A stretch of 53,392 bases of DNA from Deltaproteobacteria bacterium. GTDB taxonomy: Bacteria; Desulfobacterota; Binatia; UBA9968; JAJDTQ01. Made by a program: the position numbers and the translations under genes. The notes beneath the pieces are model-generated. The model did not search any database. It was not told where the DNA came from and was given only the letters and a program-made list of their open reading frames with translations. The DNA is taken from contig JAPPNE010000104.1 in assembly GCA_028818775.1 (NCBI GenBank), forward strand, positions 1 through 53,392. The letters are read 5' to 3'. Positions 25,430 to 33,679 of the stretch are shown piece by piece. Each line of letters starts with the position of its first letter. Within the stretch, counting starts at the first letter, position 1.

Positions 25430-25756
25430 TTAGACCTTGCCCGCGAGCAGGAAGGCGATGATCAGGGCGTAGATGCCCAGGGCTTCGATGAGGGCCAGCG
25501 ACAGGATCAACGGCGTGAAGATCTTGTCGGCGGAGTTGGGGTTGCGGCCGATGCTTTCCATGGCCGCGCCGCCCACCCGGCCCTGCGCGAGGGCGCAGCC
25601 GAACGCGGCGATGGCGATGCCGAGGCCCGCGCCCAGTGCGACGATGCCCGGGACCAGGCCGGCCGAGCCGCCGCCCGCGGCGTCCGCGGCGACGGCCACG
25701 CCCGACAGCAGCAGCGTGAAGAGTCCCGTCAGTACGAAGGCTGTGAGTTGCTTCAT
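25430..25756 (-). CDS. atpE: ATP synthase F0 subunit c
   Basis: The 108-residue rotor-ring subunit has a cleavable leader (MKQLTAFVLTGLFTLLLSGVAVAADAAGG) followed by two membrane helices. Helix one contains GAGLGIAIAAFG; the polar loop is QGRVGGAAMESIGRNPNS; helix two has the ion-binding glutamate in LALIEALGIYAL. The residue after Glu is Ala, so the Na+-type Glu-Ser/Thr motif is absent and proton coupling is likely. A signal-like N-terminus occurs in subunit c of several delta-type bacteria. The start at 25756 has a GGAAAGGAG site. Confidence 0.95.
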   Translation of the reverse strand: MKQLTAFVLTGLFTLLLSGVAVAADAAGGGSAGLVPGIVALGAGLGIAIAAFGCALAQGRVGGAAMESIGRNPNSADKIFTPLILSLALIEALGIYALIIAFLLAGKV

Positions 25757-25835
25757 CTTTCTTTCTCCTTTCCGGCGCCGAGGCCGTTGCCGCCAGCCTC
25801 TCATCCTCATCCTCTCCGACCGGCAAACCGCGGCG

Positions 25836-26537
25836 TCAATGATCGTGGCTCAGAGCCAGAGACGCATAGATCATGCTCAACAGCGTGAAAACGAAGGCCT
25901 GGATGACGGACACCAGGGCCCCCAGCAGGTAGAACAGCACCGGGATCGCCACGTAGGTCAGGCCGGTGAAGATCTCCACCACCAGGTGGTCGGCGAACAT
26001 GTTGAAGGCGAGCCGCAGACCCAGGGTGAGCGGCCGGAACATGTGCGAGAACACCTCGATCAGGAAGAACAGCGGCGCGATCACCAGGAACGGCCCCATG
26101 AACTGCTTGAGGTAGGCGCCGCCGTGCTCGCGCACGCCGAAGTAATGGTACGCCCCGAAGGAAACCAGGCCCATGCCGAGGGTGATATTGAGGTTGCTCG
26201 TGGGCGGCGAGAACCCGGGCACGAGGCCGATGAAGTTGGACAGCAGGATGAAGATGAAGAACGTCCCGTAGAGGGAGAGGTAGCGCCGGCCGTGGTGCCC
26301 GATGATGCTGTCGCTCAGGTTCGTGACGAACTCGATCAACAGCTCGAAGATGTTGACCAGGGTGATGCGGTCGCTGGGAATGACCGCGTTATGGGTGTCC
26401 AGCAGCCGGCGGCGCGCCGCGACAGCCAGACAGACCAGCAGCACCATGCTCACCACGGAGAAGAAGATCTGCAAGGGCACCCACCCTTGCAAGAAAGCGG
26501 GTACCAGGTCGTACCAAGTGAATGGATGATGTCCCAT
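25836..26537 (-). CDS. atpB: ATP synthase F0 subunit a
   Basis: The 233-residue stator half-channel protein has five or six membrane helices. The essential arginine lies in LTLGLRLAFNMFADH, and other conserved parts are FFIFILLSNFIGLVPG, PTSNLNITLG and the C-terminal IQAFVFTLLSMIYASLAL. It follows atpI by seven bases and precedes atpE by about 80 bases. Subunits b, delta, alpha, gamma, beta and epsilon are not in this window, so the F0 motor genes form their own operon. Confidence 0.95.
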   Translation of the reverse strand: MGHHPFTWYDLVPAFLQGWVPLQIFFSVVSMVLLVCLAVAARRRLLDTHNAVIPSDRITLVNIFELLIEFVTNLSDSIIGHHGRRYLSLYGTFFIFILLSNFIGLVPGFSPPTSNLNITLGMGLVSFGAYHYFGVREHGGAYLKQFMGPFLVIAPLFFLIEVFSHMFRPLTLGLRLAFNMFADHLVVEIFTGLTYVAIPVLFYLLGALVSVIQAFVFTLLSMIYASLALSHDH

Positions 26538-26544
26538 CGATGAC

Positions 26545-26919
26545 TTACCTGCCGATTTTGGTATCGTACAGCCGATCCCACAAGAGCGCCAGGATCAGGC
26601 AGTTGACCCCCACCGCGAACGACACCGCGTCCGGCGAGATGCGGGTCAGCAACAACCAGGAGGCGCCCAGCAGGAAGCAGAACTTGAAGACCAGCAGGAA
26701 AATGCCCGCCCGGACCCGCCCCTTGCTCGCGAACGGCGTGATCACCCACCGGATGCCCACCGCCAGGAGCAGGAAGTTCACTCCCATGAACAGGCCGCCC
26801 AGCAAGAGCCCGCCGGGCTCCAGCCACTCCAGCGGAACGAGCGCCAGGAAACCCGCCACCAGAAGCCCGTGCCACAACTCCACGCGCCAGACCGGGAGGC
26901 CGCTCGCTTCCCAGCTCAT
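26545..26919 (-). CDS. atpI: ATP synthase protein I-like membrane protein
   Basis: A 124-residue protein with four predicted helices (GLLVAGFLALVPLEWL; LLLGGLFMGVNFLLLAVGI; AGIFLLVFKFCFLLGASWLLL; VSFAVGVNCLILALLW), matching the ATP_synt_I family. AtpI assists assembly of the c-ring and is usually encoded just before atpB, as here. The ATG overlaps the preceding stop (ATGA) with GGGAG five bases upstream. Sequence conservation is low in this family, so the call depends on position and topology. Confidence 0.8.
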   Translation of the reverse strand: MSWEASGLPVWRVELWHGLLVAGFLALVPLEWLEPGGLLLGGLFMGVNFLLLAVGIRWVITPFASKGRVRAGIFLLVFKFCFLLGASWLLLTRISPDAVSFAVGVNCLILALLWDRLYDTKIGR

Positions 26920-27230
26920 CCGCGCTCCCTGGCGAAATGCCGCAAGAGCAACACGAGCCGGTAGAACGCCACCACCAGCCCCAAGAGCCCCAACACCAGC
27001 ACCATCCAGGGAGAGCTGCCGAAGTAAGAGTCCGCGTAGTGCCCCAGCAGCAACCCGGCTCCCACCGTGGTGGGAAACTCGAACCCGATGGCGGTGTATT
27101 TGGCGGCCCGGAAGAGAACCGGGCTCTTTGCAGGTGGCCCGTCCCGGCCGTCCCGTGCGTCGCTCACTGAAACCGGTTTACTAACACGCGTACCGGGACC
27201 GGTCAACGGCACGGTCCGGTTGAGGACCAC
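26916..27230 (-). CDS. AtpZ/ATPase gene 1-like membrane protein
   Basis: A small protein with two helices, in the order FRAAKYTAIGFEFPTTVGAGLLLGHYADSYFG and WMVLVLGLLGLVVAFYRLVLLL. This is the pattern of AtpZ (ATPase_gene1), which with AtpI opens many ATP synthase operons and is linked to Mg2+ or Ca2+ supply. The start is uncertain: GTG 27230 gives 104 residues and GTG 27167 gives 83. A weak promoter (TTGACC, 17 bases, TAGTAA) lies between them and would favour the shorter form. Neither has a clear ribosome site. Confidence 0.7.
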   Translation of the reverse strand: MVLNRTVPLTGPGTRVSKPVSVSDARDGRDGPPAKSPVLFRAAKYTAIGFEFPTTVGAGLLLGHYADSYFGSSPWMVLVLGLLGLVVAFYRLVLLLRHFARERG

Positions 27231-27245
27231 CGCAACGCCGGCGGC

Positions 27246-28550
27246 TCAACGCGGGGTCGCCGCCTCTTCCTCGGCCCAGTCCGCGAAGGCCTCCACCGTC
27301 GCGGCGATGTCCTGCTCCGTGTGGGCCAGGGAGACGAACCAGGACTCGAACTGGGACGGGGGCAGGTAGACGCCGCGGGCGAGCATGCCGTGGAACAGGC
27401 GAGCGAAGCGTTCCCGGTCGCAGGTCCTGGCGTCGTCGGGCGACGCCACCCGCTCGGGGCCCAGGAACAGCGTCAGCATGGAGCCCACGCGGTTGACCGT
27501 GCCCGGCACGCCCCGGGCCAGCACCTCACGGAGTCCCGTTTCGAGCAGGCGCCCCTTCTCCTCCAGCTCCCGGTACACGTCCGGCCCCTCCAGCGCCCTC
27601 AGGGTCGCGAGCCCGGCGGTGACGGTCACCGGGTTGCCGGAGAGCGTGCCCGCTTGGTACACGGGTCCTTCCGGCGCCAGGCGCGCCATGATGTCCCGCC
27701 GTCCGCCGAACGCCCCCACCGGAAGCCCTCCCCCCAGCACCTTGCCCAGGCAGGTGAGGTCCGGGGTTACGCCATAGCGTTCCTGGGCGCCGCCGCGCGC
27801 CACCCGGAACCCCGTGATCACCTCGTCGAAGATGAGGACGATGCCCTGCCGCGCCGTAACCTCCCGCAATCCTTCGAGAAAACCCGGCGCCGGCGGGATC
27901 ACTCCCATGTTGCCGCACACCGGCTCGACGATCACCGCGGCCAGGTCCTCGCCATGCCGCTCCACCAGGCTCCGCACGGAATCCGCGTCGTTGAACCGGG
28001 CCAGCACGGTGCCGGCGGTGAAGCTCTCCGGCACGCCGGCGCTGTCGGGCAGGGAGAAGCTCTCCACCCCGGAACCTGCCTTGGCCAGCAAGGCGTCGAC
28101 GTGGCCATGGTAGCAGCCGTCGAACTTCAGCACCTTGCTCCGCCCGGTGCAGCCCCGCGCCAGGCGGATGGCGCTCATGGTCGCCTCGGTGCCCGAGTTC
28201 ACCAGGCGAAGCTGCTCGATGCCGCCCATGCGCTCGCGCACCAACTCGGCGATCTCCACCTCCTTCGCGGTGGGAGCGCCGAAGCCGGTCCCCTCGGGCA
28301 CCGCCTCCACCACGGCCCGCACCACCCCGGACGGCGCATGTCCCAGGATCAGCGGCCCCCAGGCGCAGACGTAGTCGATGTACCCTCGCCCTTCGTGGTC
28401 GACGACCCTCGACCCCTCGGCGCGGGCGATGAAGAGCGGGTCGCCGCCGACGGCGTTCCACGCCCGCACCGGGCTGTTGACACCGCCGGGAACGACGTGC
28501 CGCGAACGTGCGACCAGATCCGCCGAGGACGGCCTTGGGCGGTTATCCAA
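27246..28550 (-). CDS. hemL: Glutamate-1-semialdehyde 2,1-aminomutase
   Basis: A 434-residue PLP enzyme that converts glutamate-1-semialdehyde to 5-aminolevulinate in the C5 haem pathway. Motifs are VPGGVNSPVRAW, NSGTEATMSAIRLARG, FDGCYHGHVDALL, IFDEVITGFR and the PLP lysine in LTCLGKVLGGGLPVGAFGG, with TLSGNP after it. The start is a TTG at 28550, with GAGG upstream; the frame runs on but the extra residues are not family-like. It is transcribed away from dnaA and precedes the ATP synthase F0 genes by 15-80 bases. Confidence 0.95.
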   Translation of the reverse strand: MDNRPRPSSADLVARSRHVVPGGVNSPVRAWNAVGGDPLFIARAEGSRVVDHEGRGYIDYVCAWGPLILGHAPSGVVRAVVEAVPEGTGFGAPTAKEVEIAELVRERMGGIEQLRLVNSGTEATMSAIRLARGCTGRSKVLKFDGCYHGHVDALLAKAGSGVESFSLPDSAGVPESFTAGTVLARFNDADSVRSLVERHGEDLAAVIVEPVCGNMGVIPPAPGFLEGLREVTARQGIVLIFDEVITGFRVARGGAQERYGVTPDLTCLGKVLGGGLPVGAFGGRRDIMARLAPEGPVYQAGTLSGNPVTVTAGLATLRALEGPDVYRELEEKGRLLETGLREVLARGVPGTVNRVGSMLTLFLGPERVASPDDARTCDRERFARLFHGMLARGVYLPPSQFESWFVSLAHTEQDIAATVEAFADWAEEEAATPR

Positions 28551-28913
28551 ACTGCACCTCGTTGCCTCTCTCCGGTCGCGCCGAAACGCGCCCGTCAGCC
28601 GGGCCTTTGTCTTTCCGGCGCCTCCGCTCACACGGAGGAGACGGCGAATCCAGCGATATCCTTACAGAAAAAATTCGGGTCCGTTTTTGGTATTGCAAAC
28701 CGCCCTCAAAACCACTAAAAGGACGGTTTTTCTTTGGACACATCTCGTCAGCGAACGGGTTGAACACTCACCGCCTCCGCAAGGAATTCAGGCGGGGTTT
28801 CGGGTTCCGCTATGGCCTGAAACCGAAAACCATATCCTAAAAGTTGTCCACATCTGTGGATAATTTTGTTGACAACCATGGTCACGCAAGCACTCTAACT
28901 CTGCAAGAATACA
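28551..28913. other. Probable replication origin region upstream of dnaA
   Basis: This 363-base gap between divergent hemL and dnaA is locally AT-richer than the rest of the window. TTGTCCACA (28844-28852) and TGTGGATAA (28855-28863) are back-to-back DnaA boxes in opposite orientation, the second perfect. A one-mismatch box, TTATCCAAA, lies at 28543-28551. TTGACA at 28869-28874 may be a dnaA -35. Further near-boxes sit after dnaA (TGTGGAAAA at 30235, ATATCCACA at 30380). The gene order hemL, dnaA, dnaN and these boxes suggest the chromosomal origin, in this gap or split around dnaA. Confidence 0.6.
28697..28735 (+). terminator. Terminator-like hairpin upstream of dnaA
   Basis: AAACCGCCC and GGACGGTTT form a nine-base stem (one C-A mismatch) with a 15-base loop, followed by TTCTTT on the plus strand. 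There is no plus-strand gene just upstream. It could be an attenuator of dnaA transcription or simply an insulator. Confidence 0.4.
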
Positions 28914-30227
28914 ATGAAAAAGCTCCCGCGTGAGATCCAGGACCGGTTGAAGGAAAGGCTCGGCTTACACGATTTCGAGACATGGATCAAACCCCTGACA
29001 CTTAACGCGAGCGCGGGCGGCGAGATCACGATCGAGGTCCCCAGCATCCTGTTCCGCGATTGGCTGAACGAGAACTACCTCGACGCAATCAAGGAAGAGT
29101 TCAACCGCTACTACGGCGAGGCCGTACCCGTCGGCCTTTCGGTGAATCCGTCGCGCCCGGCCCGGGAGGCGCCGCCTCCGCCCAAACCCGCCGCCAAACC
29201 GGCGGATTCATCAACGCCGATCCCGCGCTACACCTTCGAGAACTTCGTGGTCGGCACCAGCAACCAGTTCGCGCATGCCGCGTGCCTGGCGGTGGCCAGC
29301 AGGCCCGCGGAGCACTACAACCCGCTGTTCATCTACGGCGGCGTGGGCCTCGGCAAGACCCACTTGGTGAACGCCCTGGGAAACCGGCTGATGGAGCAGG
29401 GTCCCGGCCAGAAGGTCGTCTACACGACCTCCGAATCGTTCATGAACCGCCTGATCACGTCTCTTCGGCGCGACCGCATGAACGAGTTCAAGAACCACTT
29501 CCGCAGCATCGACGTGCTCATCCTCGACGACATCCAGTTCATCGCGGGCAAGGAACGCACGCAGGAGGAGTTCTTCCACACCTTCAACTCGCTCTACGAG
29601 AACCACAAGCAGATCATCCTCACGTCCGACCGTTTCCCCAAGGAGATCCCGGACCTGGAAGACCGGCTGCGGAACCGGTTCGAGTGGGGCCTGACCGCCG
29701 ACATCCAGCCGCCGGACATCGAGACGCGCATCGCAATCCTCATCAAGAAGGCCGAGGAGGAAGAGATCGACCTGCCGCACAAGGTCGCGGACTTCCTCGC
29801 CACCCACATCCGCTCCAACGTCCGCGAGCTGGAAGGGTCGCTCACCCGCCTCGGCGCCTTCGCCTCGCTCACCAGCGTCGAGATCACCATCGACCTTGCC
29901 CAGGAAGTGCTGAAGCACACCCTGAGGGAGAACGAAAAACAAGTCACCGTGCGCAACATCCAGAAAGCCATCTGCGAGCACTTCGACGTCAAGATCAGCG
30001 ATCTCAAGTCCAAGCGGCGCACGAAAAACATCGCCGTCGCGCGCCAGGTGGCCATGTACCTCTGCCGCAAGTACACCGCCACGTCCTATCCCGCCATCGG
30101 CGCGGAATTCGGCGGGCGCGACCACTCCACGGTCATCCATGCCTCCAGGACCATCGAAAGGAAGGCCACCACCGACCCCGAGATCAAGGCCACGGTGGAA
30201 CGCCTGGAGCGGCGGCTCAAGAGTTGA
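28914..30227 (+). CDS. dnaA: Chromosomal replication initiator protein DnaA
   Basis: The 437-residue initiator binds DnaA boxes, melts the origin and loads the helicase. Domain I (LHDFETWIKPL, LFRDWLNENY) is followed by a Pro/Ala linker (residues about 85-105). The AAA+ domain carries YTFENFVVGTSNQFAHAAC, Walker A GGVGLGKTHL, Walker B VLILDDIQF, and sensor motifs ILTSDRFPKEI and LEDRLRNRFEWGL. Domain IV has the DNA-binding signature GGRDHSTVIHA. All motifs are intact. Confidence 0.98.
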   Translation: MKKLPREIQDRLKERLGLHDFETWIKPLTLNASAGGEITIEVPSILFRDWLNENYLDAIKEEFNRYYGEAVPVGLSVNPSRPAREAPPPPKPAAKPADSSTPIPRYTFENFVVGTSNQFAHAACLAVASRPAEHYNPLFIYGGVGLGKTHLVNALGNRLMEQGPGQKVVYTTSESFMNRLITSLRRDRMNEFKNHFRSIDVLILDDIQFIAGKERTQEEFFHTFNSLYENHKQIILTSDRFPKEIPDLEDRLRNRFEWGLTADIQPPDIETRIAILIKKAEEEEIDLPHKVADFLATHIRSNVRELEGSLTRLGAFASLTSVEITIDLAQEVLKHTLRENEKQVTVRNIQKAICEHFDVKISDLKSKRRTKNIAVARQVAMYLCRKYTATSYPAIGAEFGGRDHSTVIHASRTIERKATTDPEIKATVERLERRLKS

Positions 30228-30287
30228 GTGGACACGCTGTGGAAAACCTGACACAGCCTGTTAAAACCCCGTTCATTTCAGCCATCA

Positions 30288-30332
30288 CGCGGCCGGCTTC
30301 CACTAACAAGGGGCATGGCCGCGATTTTTTTT
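30288..30332 (+). terminator. Rho-independent terminator after dnaA
   Basis: CGCGGCC (30288-30294) pairs with GGCCGCG (30317-30323) over a 22-base loop, then A and eight T. It lies in the 232-base dnaA-dnaN gap, which also has DnaA-box-like sites at 30235 and 30380. dnaN therefore probably has its own promoter. Confidence 0.75.
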
Positions 30333-30459
30333 CCACCGCAATAATGCTTTAATGGCGGTAGGTTCCCGCGCCTATCCCGATATCCACAGGCACTACTGCT
30401 ACTTCTGATATTTTCAAGAAGACAGAAGATACATAGGGGCCGGCGGGACTGGAGGATAA

Positions 30460-31566
30460 ATGCAGATCCGAGCCAAACGCGAAGAGTTTCTGGACGCGTT
30501 GTACTGGAGCCAGAGCACGGTGGAGCGGCGCAATACCATGCCGATCCTGGCCAACGTGCTGGTGGAAACCCATGGCAATCGGATACGCCTCACCGGCACC
30601 GACCTCGAGGTGGGCGTACGCGCCAGCCTCAACGGCGAGATCCTTGTTTCGGGCAGCGTCACGGTGGACGCCAGGAAGCTCTACGAGATCGTGCGGGAGC
30701 TGTCCGAGGAATTCGTCGACGTGAAGCGGCTCGACAACGACCGGGTGGAGATACAGAGCGGCAAGTCGGTGTTCAAGATGGTGGGTCTTGACGCGCGCGA
30801 GTTCCCCGCGTTCGTGTCGAGCGGAGAGGCGGAGCGCAAGGAATGCCCGGCGCCGGCGCTGAAGGAGATGATCGACAAGACGATCTTCTCCATATCCACG
30901 GACGAGACCCGGTCCAACCTGAACGGAGCGTTGCTGCACGAGACGGAGAACAACCGGGTGCGCATGGTGACCACCGACGGGCACCGGCTGTCCCTGGTGC
31001 AGCGGGAAATCGGACCGCTGGGTATAGCCAAGGGAGTGATCGTCCCGCGCAAGGGGCTGGCCGAGTTGCGGCGGCTCCTGGAGGACCCCGCCGGCGACAC
31101 CGTGTCCCTGGGTTTCACCGACAACATGGTGTTCGTGTGGAAGGGCGACGTCGAGATGTCCATCCGGCTGATCGACGGCGAGTTTCCCGACTACGACAAG
31201 GTCATACCGGCGGACAACAAGAACCGGGCGGACGTGGTTCAAGCCACGCTGTTCCGCGCCTTGCGCCGGGTATCGCTGCTCTCCAGCGACCGTTTCCGCG
31301 GCGTCCGGGTGGAGTTCACCGGCGGCACCATCGGGATTTCCGCCAACAACCCGGATCTCGGGGAGGCGGCGGAGGAAGTGGACGCGGAGTACGAGGGCAA
31401 CCGCATCGTCATCGGCTACAACGCCCAGTACCTGCTGGAGATACTCAACGTCATGGAACAGGACGACCACGTCGAGATGGGCCTGATGGACGACGAAAGC
31501 CCCACGGTGGTGCGCCGCGGCGGCGACGACAGCCTGCTGTACGTGGTCATGCCCATGAGGATCTGA
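30460..31566 (+). CDS. dnaN: DNA polymerase III sliding clamp (beta subunit)
   Basis: A 368-residue protein forming the dimeric ring that tethers polymerase III to DNA. Landmarks are RRNTMPILANVLVE and ITGTDLEV-like LTGTDLEVGVRA in domain 1, VRMVTTDGHRLSL in domain 2, and GEFPDYDKVIP, NAQYLLEIL and the terminal YVVMPMRI in domain 3. The ATG has GGAGG four bases upstream. It follows dnaA, the conserved order. Confidence 0.98.
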   Translation: MQIRAKREEFLDALYWSQSTVERRNTMPILANVLVETHGNRIRLTGTDLEVGVRASLNGEILVSGSVTVDARKLYEIVRELSEEFVDVKRLDNDRVEIQSGKSVFKMVGLDAREFPAFVSSGEAERKECPAPALKEMIDKTIFSISTDETRSNLNGALLHETENNRVRMVTTDGHRLSLVQREIGPLGIAKGVIVPRKGLAELRRLLEDPAGDTVSLGFTDNMVFVWKGDVEMSIRLIDGEFPDYDKVIPADNKNRADVVQATLFRALRRVSLLSSDRFRGVRVEFTGGTIGISANNPDLGEAAEEVDAEYEGNRIVIGYNAQYLLEILNVMEQDDHVEMGLMDDESPTVVRRGGDDSLLYVVMPMRI

Positions 31567-31571
31567 AGCGG

Positions 31572-32078
31572 ATGGCCGACCAGTCCCATTTCGACCGAAG
31601 CCTCGACACCGTCGCCTGCTTCGTCATCACCGTGAGCGACACCCGCGATGCCACGACGGACCGGAGCGGGGCGGCCATCAAGGGGATGCTCGAGGAAGCA
31701 GGGCACCCGCTGGCGGGCTACGAGATCGTCAAGGACGAGCCCGCGGACGTCCGCGCCCTCCTGGACAGGGCCTTGGCGGCCGACGGCGTGGACGTGGTGC
31801 TGCTCAACGGCGGCACCGGCATCGCGCCGCGCGACGGCACCTACGAGGTGGTGAGCGGCGTCATCGAAAAGCGCATCGACGGCTTCGGCGAGCTGTTCCG
31901 GTCCCTGAGCTACCAGGAGATCGGCGCCGCGGCCATGCTGAGCCGCGCGGTGGCGGGCGCCGTGGGTCCCCGGATCGTGGTGTCCATGCCGGGTTCGCGC
32001 GGAGCCGTGGAAACGGCCATGAAGAACCTGTTGCTGCCCCAGTTGGGCCACATGGTGGCGCAGGCCCGCGGCCTATGA
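31572..32078 (+). CDS. Molybdopterin adenylyltransferase family protein (MoaB/MogA)
   Basis: A 168-residue MPT-binding protein. MogA/MoaB adenylylates molybdopterin before molybdenum insertion. Conserved parts are VACFVITVSDTRDATTDRSG, the nucleotide loop LLNGGTGIAPRDGTYE, and ISMPGSR-like VVSMPGSRGAVETAM. It starts five bases after dnaN and overlaps moaD by four bases, so it heads a small molybdopterin operon (MoaB, MoaD, MoaE). It is more like the short MoaB than MogA. Confidence 0.9.
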   Translation: MADQSHFDRSLDTVACFVITVSDTRDATTDRSGAAIKGMLEEAGHPLAGYEIVKDEPADVRALLDRALAADGVDVVLLNGGTGIAPRDGTYEVVSGVIEKRIDGFGELFRSLSYQEIGAAAMLSRAVAGAVGPRIVVSMPGSRGAVETAMKNLLLPQLGHMVAQARGL

Positions 32079-32350
32079 ACGTGCGCGTTAAGCTCTTCGC
32101 CATGCTGCGGGAGCGAGCGGGCGCCGGCGACGCGGTCCACGAGGTGCCCGACGGCTGCACGGTGAGCGAGTTGTGGAACCGGCTTGGCGACGTCTATCCC
32201 GGACTCTCCGGTATCGACCTCAAGCTCCTCTACGCGGTCAACAGCGAATACGTCGACCGCGGACACCGGCTCGCCGACGGTGACGAGGTGGCCTTCATCC
32301 CGCCCGTGAGCGGAGGATCATCTGTACCGGCTGACCGACAGAGCCGTTGA
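32075..32350 (+). CDS. moaD: Molybdopterin synthase small subunit MoaD with an abnormal C-terminal extension
   Basis: A beta-grasp sulfur carrier. Its C-terminal Gly-Gly is adenylylated and thiocarboxylated, then donates sulfur in molybdopterin synthesis. The sequence (VRVKLFAMLRERAG, LADGDEVAFIPPVSGG) is normal until the Gly-Gly at residues 80-81, but the frame then continues for ten residues (SSVPADRQSR). A tandem duplication of the moaD/moaE junction caused this: the ancestral TGA after Gly-Gly appears as TCA. Since free C-terminal Gly-Gly is needed, the protein must be trimmed, or it is inactive, or the base call is wrong. The moaE start lies 13 bases downstream. Confidence 0.88.
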   Translation: MNVRVKLFAMLRERAGAGDAVHEVPDGCTVSELWNRLGDVYPGLSGIDLKLLYAVNSEYVDRGHRLADGDEVAFIPPVSGGSSVPADRQSR

Positions 32351-32388
32351 GCGGAGAATGACGTGTACCGGCTGACCGACAAACCCAT
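32307..32388 (+). repeat. 41-bp imperfect tandem duplication at the moaD/moaE junction
   Basis: Copy one (32307-32347) and copy two (32348-32388) share TGAGCGGAG and GTACCGGCTGACCGACA and match at about 33 of 41 positions. Copy two has the TGA-type stop and the GTG start used by moaE; copy one has TCA and CTG at these places. Confidence 0.85.
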
Positions 32389-32821
32389 CGACCTGAACGA
32401 ACTGCTGGCCTGCGTGGGCGACCCCGGCGCGGGCGCCGTCTCGACCTTCATCGGCGCCACCCGCGACAACAACGAGGGGCGTTCCATCATCTCCCTGGAC
32501 TACGAGGCCTACCCCGGCATGGCCGAGCAGGAGCTGGCCAAGCTGGGCGAGGAGGCCGCCGCAAAGTGGGAGATCACCCGCATGGCCATCGTCCACCGCC
32601 TCGGCAACGTCCCCATCGGCGAGGCCAGCGTGATGATCGCCGTCTCCGCGCCGCATCGCGACGCCGCCTTCAAGGCATGCCGCTACGCCATCGACGAACT
32701 CAAGAAGCGCGTCCCCATCTGGAAGAAGGAAATCTACCAGGGCGGCGAAATCTGGATCGGCACCCAGACCGGCGAACGCTTCGAGGGAGACACGCCCGTC
32801 GCGCCCCGCCCCACCCCCTGA
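32363..32821 (+). CDS. moaE: Molybdopterin synthase catalytic subunit MoaE
   Basis: A 152-residue large subunit of MPT synthase, which inserts two sulfurs from MoaD thiocarboxylate into precursor Z. Signatures are GAVSTFIGATRDNNEGR, LDYEAYPGMAEQEL, VHRLGNVPIGEASVMIAVSAPHR and the catalytic lysines in KKRVPIWKKEIYQGG. The start is GTG 32363 with GGAG upstream, inside the duplicated junction. It pairs with the moaD just upstream. Confidence 0.95.
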   Translation: MYRLTDKPIDLNELLACVGDPGAGAVSTFIGATRDNNEGRSIISLDYEAYPGMAEQELAKLGEEAAAKWEITRMAIVHRLGNVPIGEASVMIAVSAPHRDAAFKACRYAIDELKKRVPIWKKEIYQGGEIWIGTQTGERFEGDTPVAPRPTP

Positions 32822-32822
32822 A

Positions 32823-32856
32823 ACGTCATTCCCGCGAAAGCGGGAATCCAGGGGCG
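32823..32856. repeat. REP-like palindrome (family B)
   Basis: CGTCATTCCCGCGAAAGCGGGAATCCAG begins directly after the moaE stop codon and forms a perfect ATTCCCGC/GCGGGAAT hairpin. It is between convergent genes and may act as a bidirectional terminator. Confidence 0.88.
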
Positions 32857-32872
32857 GGGCGGTGGGGCAATC

Positions 32873-33607
32873 CTAGCCTTCCTCGACGCGCAGAATCGCG
32901 TCCTCCGGCAGCTTCCCCAACAGGTCCGCCACCGCGCGGTCGAGGTAGTCCCCGCTCTTGGACTCCACCGTCACCTTCACCTTGTAGTCCGGGTTGTCCA
33001 GCACCGGGTACGAGCCCAGGAGGATGTCGGGGAAGCGCTCCAGCAAGTCGTTGAGCGTGCCCGCGATGACCCCCTCGCCGTCCTTGATGTAGATGTTGCG
33101 CAGGTGGAACGGCTCCTCGCGGAAGGCTTCCTTGATGGCGTGGAAACGGTCCTGCAGGATGCGCGGCACGCCGGCGAAGATGTAGACGTTGCGCATGCGG
33201 ATCACCGGGGCGAACATGGCCCCGGCGGCGAGCAGCTCCGCCCCTTCCGGCACCATGGCCATGCGCAGCCGCGCGGCGTTCACGTCCGCGCCGTAGCGCG
33301 CGCGCAGGCGCCCTTCCAGGCTCGGCTCGATGACGGCCTTGACCCCGAAGCCGTGGGCGATCCCCTCGATGGTGACGTCGTCATGGGTGGGGCCGACACC
33401 CCCGGTGGTGAAGACCAGGTCCCACCGCTCGGCGAAGCGCGCCGCAGTGCGCCCGATGAGCTCCAGGTCGTCCGGTATCACCGTCACGCGCTGGACCTCG
33501 ACGCCGAGCTCGCGCAACTCCCGGCACAGGAACGTGGAGTTGATGTCCTGGGTCTTGCCTGAAAGGACCTCGTTGCCGATGATGATGATGCCCGCGGTCT
33601 TGGACAT
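32873..33607 (-). CDS. CinA/MoaB-like molybdopterin-binding domain protein (COG1058)
   Basis: A 244-residue protein with the CinA N-terminal (MoCF-like) domain: AGIIIIGNEVLSGKTQDINS, LVFTTGGVGPTHDDVTIEG, NVYIFAGVPRILQDRF. The C-terminal part, LLGSYPVLDNPDYKVKVTVES, is typical of the single-domain CinA-like group, some of which hydrolyse nucleotide pyrophosphates such as FAD or ADP-ribose. The deamidase domain of full CinA is absent. It is convergent with moaE, so the link with the Mo cofactor operon is positional only. Confidence 0.85.
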   Translation of the reverse strand: MSKTAGIIIIGNEVLSGKTQDINSTFLCRELRELGVEVQRVTVIPDDLELIGRTAARFAERWDLVFTTGGVGPTHDDVTIEGIAHGFGVKAVIEPSLEGRLRARYGADVNAARLRMAMVPEGAELLAAGAMFAPVIRMRNVYIFAGVPRILQDRFHAIKEAFREEPFHLRNIYIKDGEGVIAGTLNDLLERFPDILLGSYPVLDNPDYKVKVTVESKSGDYLDRAVADLLGKLPEDAILRVEEG

Positions 33608-33679
33608 GATGAAGGCTCATAGTATGCCAAGGAACGGCAAAGCGAAAGCGCTGCCGCATACCAGGGAGGTGCGCGTGCA

